Below are positions 1 to 5,104 of a DNA stretch of 22,122 nt, piece after piece; position 1 is the stretch's first letter; each line of letters begins with the position of its first letter. The stretch lies in IMG/VR virus record IMGVR_UViG_3300043395_000604, positions 1 through 22,122 of that record; one strand, 5' to 3'. The notes beneath the pieces were generated by a model. That model was not told the DNA's origin, searched no databases, and was given only the letters and a program-made list of their open reading frames with translations. A program made the position numbers and the translations under genes. The stretch comes from a virus.

Positions 1-1
1 C

Positions 2-271
2 ATGGCCAAGTCGCCTGCTTGGCAGCGGTCGGAGGGCAAGAACCCGGAAGGGGGCTTGAACGCCAAAGGGCGCGCCTCCTACAACCGCGCCAATCCTGGG
101 AAACCGGGCCTCAAGCCTCCCGCGCCAAATCCGAAGACGGAGAAAGACGCGGGAAGGCGCAAGTCTTTTTGCGCCAGGATGTCTGGGATGAAGAGCAAGC
201 TGACTAGCGAGAAGACTAAGAAGGACCCGAACAGTCGGATCAACAAGAGTCTGCGAGCATGGAACTGCTGA
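2..271 (+). CDS. DUF6321-like small phage protein
   Basis: An 89-residue basic protein. Its opening (MAKSPAWQRSEGKNPEGGLN) and the block SFCARMSGMKSKL followed by DPNSRINKSLRAWNC match what I recall of the DUF6321 family, common in uncultured aquatic phages. No biochemical function is known to me. It is rich in Lys, Arg, Gly and Pro and has no membrane segment, so nucleic-acid or virion association is possible but unproven. The ATG at base 2 gives the family's usual N-terminus, so the gene is probably complete, although only one upstream base is visible and no ribosome site can be checked. Its end overlaps the start of the next gene by 13 bases, which suggests translational coupling. Confidence 0.8.
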   Translation: MAKSPAWQRSEGKNPEGGLNAKGRASYNRANPGKPGLKPPAPNPKTEKDAGRRKSFCARMSGMKSKLTSEKTKKDPNSRINKSLRAWNC

Positions 272-507
272 TATGGAACATCATCCTGTCCTTCCTCTCG
301 GCGATCATCCTCTGGGTGATCAAGAGCCATGCGGAGGAAGTGCAGCGCATTCAGATCTTGCTCAATCGCACGCGGGAAGAGATTGCCAAGGAGTATGTGA
401 CCAAGTCAGATGTGCACGACGACATGAATCGCGTGATTGCGCGGTTGGATCGGCTTGAAGGCAAGTTGGATGCGTACATGAAGGAGCAGCGAAGTGCCCT
501 CAGCTAA
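259..507 (+). CDS. Membrane-anchored coiled-coil phage protein
   Basis: An 82-residue protein with one N-terminal transmembrane helix (about residues 4-22, LIWNIILSFLSAIILWVI) followed by a charged, heptad-like helical region rich in Glu, Arg, Asp and Leu (about 25-75). The topology resembles inner-membrane spanins and other short phage membrane proteins. I do not recognise a named family, and it lies far from the lysis genes at 10867-13240, so a lysis role is only a possibility. It starts inside the 3' end of the preceding gene with an AAGAG stretch upstream. Its own 3' end carries the AAGGAG ribosome site (481-486) of the next gene and overlaps that gene by 14 bases. Confidence 0.7.
   Translation: MELLIWNIILSFLSAIILWVIKSHAEEVQRIQILLNRTREEIAKEYVTKSDVHDDMNRVIARLDRLEGKLDAYMKEQRSALS
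481..486 (+). promoter_or_regulatory. Shine-Dalgarno AAGGAG fixing the GTG start at 494
   Basis: A perfect AAGGAG lies seven bases upstream of the GTG at 494, inside the coding end of the preceding membrane-protein gene. It decides the start of the 56-residue DUF6496-like gene, which has no upstream ATG that would give the conserved N-terminus. Confidence 0.75.
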
Positions 508-664
508 GAAACCGGCCAAAGTTGAAAAGGTCATGCACGAGTTCAAGACGGGGGCGCTCAAGTCCTCGTCTGGCCAGAAGGTGACCAATCGTAAGCAAGC
601 CGTGGCCATCGCCTTGAGCGAGGCAGGCATGTCCAAACCAGCCAAGAAAGGCGGCAAGAAATGA
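494..664 (+). CDS. DUF6496-like small basic protein (GTG start)
   Basis: A 56-residue gene that is easy to miss because it is short and starts with GTG. The core reads KVMHEFKTGALKSSSGQKV followed by TNRKQAVAIALSEAGMSK, which matches the DUF6496 family pattern as I know it (VMHE-K-G-L-SGSGKKVTN-KQAIAI-LSEA). The family is small, basic and of unknown function, widespread in phages and bacteria. The start is supported by a strong AAGGAG at 481-486, seven bases before the GTG. The stop overlaps the next start in an ATGA junction at 661-664, and the start lies inside the preceding gene. The Lys-rich C-terminus (PAKKGGKK) suggests nucleic-acid or protein surface binding, but this is inference. Confidence 0.82.
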   Translation: MPSAKKPAKVEKVMHEFKTGALKSSSGQKVTNRKQAVAIALSEAGMSKPAKKGGKK

Positions 665-912
665 TGAACGGCAACTACAAGAAGGGCGGCCTGGCCATGC
701 GTGGCGAGGGCATTGCCAAGAAGGGCTTCGCCAAGGGCGGAATGGCTATGAAGGGTGTTCCCAAGGGTGGCCAGATCGCCGCTTCGGGCCCGGATACGGC
801 CGGCCCGCAAGGCAAGACCATGCACGAGCAGGTCAAGAAGTCTGTCAAGGGTGACGTTGTGCAGGTTCGTGGCGTGGGCGCTGCCCGTGCCCGCAAGGCA
901 ACCATCTACTAA
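661..912 (+). CDS. KGG-repeat small phage protein
   Basis: An 83-residue, strongly basic, glycine-rich protein. The N-terminal half contains repeated KGG units (KKGGLAM, AKGGMAM, PKGGQIA), and the C-terminus ends in QVRGVGAARARKATIY. That tail resembles the RG-GAA-KG-KF ends of small proteins I recall from aquatic podoviruses. No function is known to me. The gene starts with two consecutive ATG codons; the first forms an ATGA overlap with the preceding stop. The next gene begins three bases after its stop. KGG-type motifs recur in the large ejection protein at 16519-19632, which hints at a shared virion-associated role, but the motif is short. Confidence 0.75.
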   Translation: MMNGNYKKGGLAMRGEGIAKKGFAKGGMAMKGVPKGGQIAASGPDTAGPQGKTMHEQVKKSVKGDVVQVRGVGAARARKATIY

Positions 913-915
913 ATC

Positions 916-1593
916 ATGGCCACCTCTGGGACCGCAACCTTCAACCTCGAATTCGATGACATCATCATCGAAGCGTACGAGCGTTGCGGCCTAGAGGGCC
1001 GCGATGGCTACGAGATGAAGACCGCGCTGCGGTCTATCAATCTCATGTTCGCAGATTGGGCCAACCGCGGCTTGAATCTGTGGACGATTGAGCAGCGGCA
1101 GATTGCCTTGGTTGCCGGCCAGTACGAGTATCAGCTCCCGGACGACACGGTGGACGCTTTGTCTGCCGTTATCCGCACAAATGCGGGCACTTCGAACCAG
1201 CAGGACATCACGATCGACCGGATTGGCTATGCAGAGTACCTGCATGTGCCCAACAAGAACACGCAGTCGCGCCCGGCGCAGTATTTTGTGCAGCGTACGG
1301 TGCCCGCCAAGCTGTTCCTGTACCCGGCTCCGGACAACACGACAGCGTACATCTTCCGCTACTACGCCATTCGCCGCATTCAAGATGCGGGCGGCTTCAC
1401 CAACACGGCGGACGTGTCTTTCCGCTTCCTGCCGGCGCTGATTGCAGGAGCGGCGTACTACCTGTCGATTAAGAAGGCCCCGGATCGCATTCCGATGCTC
1501 AAGCAGTTCTACGAAGAAGAGTTTGCTCGGGCCGCGGCTGAAGATCGGGAGCGGTCCAGCTACTTCGCTGTTCCGACCTACACCACGAGGTAA
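916..1593 (+). CDS. Head-tail adaptor-like protein 1
   Basis: A 225-residue protein resembling phage adaptor proteins (P22 gp4-like / T7 gp11-like neck components), which sit under the portal and join it to the tail. Recognisable blocks are FDDIIIEAYERCGLEG near the N-terminus, LRSINLMFADWANRGLNLWT (about residues 37-56), the beta block ALVAGQYEYQLPDDTVD, and the C-terminal RFLPALIAGAAYYLSIKKA with PMLKQFYEEEFARAAAEDRE. The mixture of helices around a beta layer and the length suit the family. A second, diverged adaptor-like gene follows at 1929. No clear Shine-Dalgarno precedes the ATG, so translation may depend on ribosomes terminating at 912. The exact neck position (adaptor versus head completion) is uncertain. 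Confidence 0.83.
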   Translation: MATSGTATFNLEFDDIIIEAYERCGLEGRDGYEMKTALRSINLMFADWANRGLNLWTIEQRQIALVAGQYEYQLPDDTVDALSAVIRTNAGTSNQQDITIDRIGYAEYLHVPNKNTQSRPAQYFVQRTVPAKLFLYPAPDNTTAYIFRYYAIRRIQDAGGFTNTADVSFRFLPALIAGAAYYLSIKKAPDRIPMLKQFYEEEFARAAAEDRERSSYFAVPTYTTR

Positions 1594-1596
1594 GGA

Positions 1597-1932
1597 ATGG
1601 GTGCCGGGTTCGCATCAGGCAAGTTTGCGATTGCGCTGTGCGACCAGTGCGGGCAGCGCTATAAGCTCAACACCCTGATCAAGGACTGGAAGGGATTCAA
1701 GGTCTGCCCGGAGTGCTACGAGCCTAAGCACCCGCAGTTGGAGCCCAAGCGCACGATCACTGAGCCCCAGGCGCTGTACCAACCTCGCCCCGAGGCCCGA
1801 ATGGCCGTTACCATTTATTTGGGCGAGACAACGGACACTTCGTTTGCCAGCATCGGTATGATGCCAATGCCGTATGCCAAGCCTTTGTGGGCGACTGGGT
1901 ATTTGGCCCCGGTGAGGACAAGCATCACATGA
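1597..1932 (+). CDS. Zinc-ribbon phage protein
   Basis: A 111-residue protein with a clear four-cysteine zinc-ribbon: C15-x2-C18 in LCDQCGQRYKL and C37-x2-C40 in KVCPECYEPKHPQ. The pattern KFAIALCDQCG and CPECYEPKHPQLEP occurs in small proteins next to adaptor genes in related aquatic phages as I recall them. The C-terminal part (after about residue 65) is a hydrophobic, glycine- and proline-containing tail with no recognised domain. Its place between two neck genes suggests a structural or assembly role; DNA or RNA binding is also possible. A GAGG at 1587-1590 lies six bases before the ATG. The stop overlaps the next start in an ATGA junction (1929-1932). Confidence 0.78.
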   Translation: MGAGFASGKFAIALCDQCGQRYKLNTLIKDWKGFKVCPECYEPKHPQLEPKRTITEPQALYQPRPEARMAVTIYLGETTDTSFASIGMMPMPYAKPLWATGYLAPVRTSIT

Positions 1933-2597
1933 ATTACGCCCAACTCAGCGCCGCGATTGTTGCGTACACCGAGAACACGAGCAGCGATTTTGCGGCTCAG
2001 ATCCCTGTTTTCGTCGAGCAGACGGAACAGCGGGTCTACAACACCGTTCAGATTGCCTATTTGCGCAAGAACGTGACGGGTGTGATGTCCAACGGCAACA
2101 AGTACTTGGCCGCCCCGGACGATTTCTTGTCTGCCTACTCGTTGGCGGTGATCGATGGCGACGGCAACTACACCTACCTGCAGAACAAGGATGTGAACTT
2201 CATCCGCCAGGTGTATCCGTCCCCAACGACCGGCGGCTTGCCGAAGTACTACGCCATTTTTGGCCCGACTACGACTAGCGGCGGGGCCATCACCAACGAA
2301 CTGACGTTCATTCTCGGCCCAACGCCGAATGCCAACTACCAGGCAGAGCTGCACTATTACTACTACCCGACCTCAATCGTGGTGTCTGGCACCTCTTGGC
2401 TGGGCGACAACTTTGATTCGGTGCTTTTGTATGGCTCGCTGGTTGAGGCGTACACGTACATGAAGGGTGAGCCGGATCTGCTGGCGTTCTACAACCAAAA
2501 GTACGCCGAAGCGCTGTCCCTGTTGAAGAACTTGGGTGATGCCAAGCAGCGTGGCGATGCCTACCGCGATGGCCAGGTCAAACTACCGGTGAAGTGA
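1929..2597 (+). CDS. Head-tail adaptor-like protein 2
   Basis: A 222-residue protein of the phage adaptor type. The N-terminus MNYAQLSAAIVAYTENT, then FAAQIPVFVEQTEQRVYNTV, LRKNVTGVMSNGNKYLAAPD and VNFIRQVYPSPTTGGLPKYY, are typical of neck proteins I know from aquatic podoviruses. The C-terminal helices contain LLYGSLVEAYTYMKGEPDLL and a charged AKQRGDAYRDGQVK tail. An ATG at 1887 is in frame, but the ATG at 1929 gives the family N-terminus and an ATGA overlap with the preceding gene, so I chose it. With the gene at 916 it probably forms successive rings of the neck below the portal. It resembles that gene in layout (helical N-terminus, beta middle, helical C-terminus), but the sequences are diverged. 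Confidence 0.82.
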   Translation: MNYAQLSAAIVAYTENTSSDFAAQIPVFVEQTEQRVYNTVQIAYLRKNVTGVMSNGNKYLAAPDDFLSAYSLAVIDGDGNYTYLQNKDVNFIRQVYPSPTTGGLPKYYAIFGPTTTSGGAITNELTFILGPTPNANYQAELHYYYYPTSIVVSGTSWLGDNFDSVLLYGSLVEAYTYMKGEPDLLAFYNQKYAEALSLLKNLGDAKQRGDAYRDGQVKLPVK

Positions 2598-2598
2598 C

Positions 2599-3021
2599 AT
2601 GATTACCGCAGGCTTGACCAACAGTTTCAAAGAGCAGCTTTTGCGGGGGCAGCAGGACCTCTCCGCGGATGTGTTGAAGATTGCTCTGTACACCTCCGCG
2701 GCCGACTTGGGTCCGTACACTACTGCCTACAGCACAGCCAACGAGATTTCTGGGGGTGGGTACACCGCTGGCGGCGAAGTCCTGATCAATGTCACCGTCA
2801 ACGTCAGCCAGAGCCTCAATGTGGCGTATGTGTCGTTTGACAATCCCTCTTGGCCAGCCAGCAGCTTTACGACTCGGGGTGCCTTGATTTACAACTTCAC
2901 GAAGGCAGGCAAGTCAATTGCCGTCATCAATTTCGGCTCAGACCAGACCACGCTGAACCAGGCCTTCCAAATCCAGCTTCCGACCAACAACCCCGAAACC
3001 GCGTTGATTCGCATTCTGTAA
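2599..3021 (+). CDS. Presumed virion structural protein, paralogue A
   Basis: A 140-residue, Thr/Ser/Gly-rich, beta-predicted protein. Shared landmarks with the gene at 3244 are LKIALYTSAADLG, TTAYSTANEISGGGYTAGG, GALIYNFTKAGKSIAVINFG and the C-terminal TALIRIL. This type is frequent between neck and fibre genes of aquatic phages and is usually annotated only as hypothetical or virion-associated. A head decoration or tail-surface role is plausible but I cannot assign one. The ATG follows the preceding stop after one base and lacks a strong ribosome site, consistent with coupled translation. Confidence 0.72.
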   Translation: MITAGLTNSFKEQLLRGQQDLSADVLKIALYTSAADLGPYTTAYSTANEISGGGYTAGGEVLINVTVNVSQSLNVAYVSFDNPSWPASSFTTRGALIYNFTKAGKSIAVINFGSDQTTLNQAFQIQLPTNNPETALIRIL

Positions 3022-3030
3022 GGAGCCTGC

Positions 3031-3228
3031 ATGGCAACGGTATTCACTACCAAAGGCGACATGGACGAATCCCTTCTTGAGAAAAAGGAAGGTCTAGTGG
3101 ACAATGACCACGAATACACGACTTGGGTCGAGTATTGGCACGAAGGTGAACTTGTTCATCGTTCTGTGCATGTGACGCTCAAGCAGATGCCCGTTTTTGC
3201 TGGTGCCGAAGCGGCATCGTTTGGTTAA
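3031..3228 (+). CDS. Small phage protein, unknown function
   Basis: A 65-residue acidic protein beginning MATVFTTKGDMDESLLEKKE and containing TTWVEYWHEGELVHRSVHVT. I recall near-identical small proteins in aquatic phage structural operons, always of unknown function. It has no membrane segment or catalytic motif. A strong AAGGAG at 3020-3025, five bases before the ATG, indicates good expression. It lies between the two paralogous structural proteins, so it may act with them in assembly or as a minor virion component; this is inference from position. Confidence 0.72.
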   Translation: MATVFTTKGDMDESLLEKKEGLVDNDHEYTTWVEYWHEGELVHRSVHVTLKQMPVFAGAEAASFG

Positions 3229-3243
3229 CGAAAGGAGCCTGAA

Positions 3244-3702
3244 ATGGCAAATACCCAATCAATGTGCACCTCGTTCATGCAGGAAGTCCTGACGGCGACG
3301 CACAACTTCACCACTGGCACCGGCGACACCTTCAAGGCTGCGCTGTATCTGGCCTCGGCCACGATGAACGCCAGCACCACGGCCTACACCAGCACGGGTG
3401 AAGTGACCGGCACCAACTACACCGCTGGCGGTGTGACGGTGACCAACGGCACGTCTCCGCTGTCTACCAACACCTCTGCTACGGCAGGCGTGGCGTACTG
3501 GACTCCCACGGCGAGCTTGACCTACACCAACGTGACGCTGACCACAGCGTTTGACGCGGTGTTGATCTACAACTCGTCAAAGTCCAACAAGGCTGTCAGC
3601 GTGCACACCTTCGGTTCGCAGACTGTGACCGCAGGCACGTTCACTCTGACGATGCCTTCGAACACGACTTCGACCGCGCTGATTCGTCTCTCGACGACTT
3701 AA
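3244..3702 (+). CDS. Presumed virion structural protein, paralogue B
   Basis: A 152-residue Thr/Ser/Gly-rich protein aligned by eye with the gene at 2599. Common features are FKAALYLASATM against LKIALYTSAADL, TTAYTSTGEVTGTNYTAGG against TTAYSTANEISGGGYTAGG, AVLIYNSSKSNKAVSVHTFG against ALIYNFTKAGKSIAVINFG, and the shared C-terminal TALIR. It has about ten extra residues, mostly in the central Thr/Ser-rich loop. An AAAGGAG at 3231-3237 lies six bases before the ATG. Its stop (3700-3702) sits one base before the hairpin that precedes the next gene, so ribosomes finishing here could open that hairpin. Function is unknown; it is likely a surface-exposed virion protein. Confidence 0.73.
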   Translation: MANTQSMCTSFMQEVLTATHNFTTGTGDTFKAALYLASATMNASTTAYTSTGEVTGTNYTAGGVTVTNGTSPLSTNTSATAGVAYWTPTASLTYTNVTLTTAFDAVLIYNSSKSNKAVSVHTFGSQTVTAGTFTLTMPSNTTSTALIRLSTT

Positions 3703-3703
3703 T

Positions 3704-3724
3704 CCGGCTCAGTAAAGGAGCCGG
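3704..3724 (+). promoter_or_regulatory. Hairpin overlapping the ribosome site of the repeat protein
   Basis: A perfect 7-bp inverted repeat, CCGGCTC (3704-3710) and GAGCCGG (3718-3724), with a 7-base loop AGTAAAG. The Shine-Dalgarno AAAGGAG (3714-3720) lies in the loop and the first three bases of the 3' arm, and the GTG start follows at 3728. No T-run follows, so it does not look like an intrinsic terminator. The likely effect is to limit translation of the downstream gene until ribosomes finishing the upstream gene melt the stem. Confidence 0.6.
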
Positions 3725-3727
3725 GTT

Positions 3728-5095
3728 GTGCCCACCTCATGGGGTAGTGGCACCTGGGGCAGTGGCGCTTGGGGTGGACTTGGTGAAACCCTAACAGGCG
3801 TCACTGCTAGTGGTGCTGTAGGTACGGCAGGGGCGAATGTAACGGTCGCCCTAACGGGCGTTGCTGCCACCGGCACTCCTGGCTCTATTGCAGTCAATGG
3901 GCGCAACATTGCGCTCACAGGCGTTGCTGCCTCGGGAGGGGTAGGTAGCGTCACAGAGACAAACGCTCCGACTGAAGATGGCGTCATTGCCACCGGCTCG
4001 GTTGGTACCGCAACTCCGTCCAGTACGGTTGCCCTTTCTGGCGATGATGCCGCAGGTGCGGTAGGTACCGTCACTGTTGGTGAGCGTACGGTTGCGCTCA
4101 CTGGTGTTTCTGCATCCGGGCTGGCCGGTACGGTATCTCCGGCTGTCTCCGTTGGCCTTGTCCATGTCGAAGCTGAAGGCTTCGTTGACGATGTAAATCC
4201 ATTCCCCAACCCAGAGATCTCTGAAGTTCACGGGGATGGTTTTGCTGGGGATGTCGAGAGTTCACGCACGGTTGCACTGACCGGCGTCAGTGCCTCTGGA
4301 ATTGTTGGCACGATGGATCCCATCGTCAGCCAGAACGCAGACATCACCGGAGTTCAGGCTGACGGCGCTGTGGGCAGCGTCGCGGTTGGCACAATTGAGG
4401 TCGCGCTCACGGGGGTTGAGGCGGCTGGTGAAACTGGCGACGTCACAGAAACAAACGCCCCCGCCGAGGACGGTGTTGTAGCCTTCGGTTCCGTTGGTAC
4501 TCTGGGTGTTGGTCCTCACGAGTTCAGCCTGTCTGGCGTATCCGCTCAAGGCGATGTCGGTACAGTTTCCGGTGCTATTTCGGTTGCTCTGACTGGGGTT
4601 GAAGCCCAGGGGCAGGTTGGCAACATCACGGCTGGTGAGCGCACGGTTGCGCTGACTGGAGTATCTGCGTCCGGCCTTACGGGCAATCTGGTTCGCCTTG
4701 TTGAGCAGCCTATCACGGGCGTGTCTGCGGCGGGTCAGGTTGGCGATGTAACCGAAACAAACAGCCCGACTGAAGACGGCGTTGTAGCAAACGGTTTTGT
4801 TGGCACCCCCGGTGTTGATGTCACGGTGGCCTTGACAGGCGTCAGTGCTTCTGGTGCAGTCGGGGATGTCACGTTCAATAAGATTGCCGCTCTAACCGGC
4901 GTGGCGGCAACAGGTGCCGTAGGCACCGTGTCCATTGGTGAACGGCTGGTGGCGATCACTGGCAGTCAGGCGATGGGCCAAGTAGGCTCGTTTGGTGTTT
5001 TCTACTGGTCACTTATTGATGACTCGCAGAACGCCAACTGGCAGAATATTGACAACTCGGAATCCAGCGACTGGGTTGTGATTCCAACGCAATAG
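3728..5095 (+). CDS. 20-residue-repeat virion/fibre protein (GTG start)
   Basis: A 455-residue protein built almost wholly from about 20 copies of a roughly 20-residue unit with consensus (V)ALTGVSASGxVGTV. It starts with a Trp/Gly-rich cap (SWGSGTWGSGAWGG, residues 4-17) and ends with a different, Trp- and Asn-rich tail (DDSQNANWQNIDNSESSDWV). The regular spacing and small residues suggest a beta-solenoid or stacked beta-hairpin rod exposed on the particle. I do not know a named family. The start is GTG, chosen because AAAGGAG lies seven bases upstream and MPTSWG resembles the MPTSY start of the next gene. The ribosome site is partly inside a hairpin (3704-3724). It leads the fibre cluster, so a fibre or tail-decoration role is likely. 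Confidence 0.72.
   Translation: MPTSWGSGTWGSGAWGGLGETLTGVTASGAVGTAGANVTVALTGVAATGTPGSIAVNGRNIALTGVAASGGVGSVTETNAPTEDGVIATGSVGTATPSSTVALSGDDAAGAVGTVTVGERTVALTGVSASGLAGTVSPAVSVGLVHVEAEGFVDDVNPFPNPEISEVHGDGFAGDVESSRTVALTGVSASGIVGTMDPIVSQNADITGVQADGAVGSVAVGTIEVALTGVEAAGETGDVTETNAPAEDGVVAFGSVGTLGVGPHEFSLSGVSAQGDVGTVSGAISVALTGVEAQGQVGNITAGERTVALTGVSASGLTGNLVRLVEQPITGVSAAGQVGDVTETNSPTEDGVVANGFVGTPGVDVTVALTGVSASGAVGDVTFNKIAALTGVAATGAVGTVSIGERLVAITGSQAMGQVGSFGVFYWSLIDDSQNANWQNIDNSESSDWVVIPTQ
3791..4989 (+). repeat. About 20 tandem copies of a 20-codon unit
   Basis: Successive units read LTGVTASGAVGT, LTGVAATGTPGS, LTGVAASGGVGS, EDGVIATGSVGT and so on to ITGSQAMGQVGS, with a period close to 20 residues. 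A special unit containing TETN-x-P-x-EDGV occurs three times, at 3950, 4442 and 4748. The two degenerate units around 4160-4260 (VHVEAEGFVDD, SEVHGDGFAGD) break the pattern. Codons differ between copies, so the array is old or under selection rather than a fresh expansion. Confidence 0.8.
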
Positions 5096-5104
5096 GAGCG
5101 TTAA

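Noticed and set aside
1887-1928. Longer form of adaptor 2 starting at 1887
   Set aside because: The extra 14 residues lie inside the zinc-ribbon gene and do not match the family start; the ATG at 1929 gives the ATGA overlap and the expected N-terminus.
3704-3724. Reading the 7-bp hairpin as an intrinsic terminator
   Set aside because: The 3' arm is followed by GTTGTG, not a T-run, and the structure overlaps a ribosome site, so translational control is the better reading.
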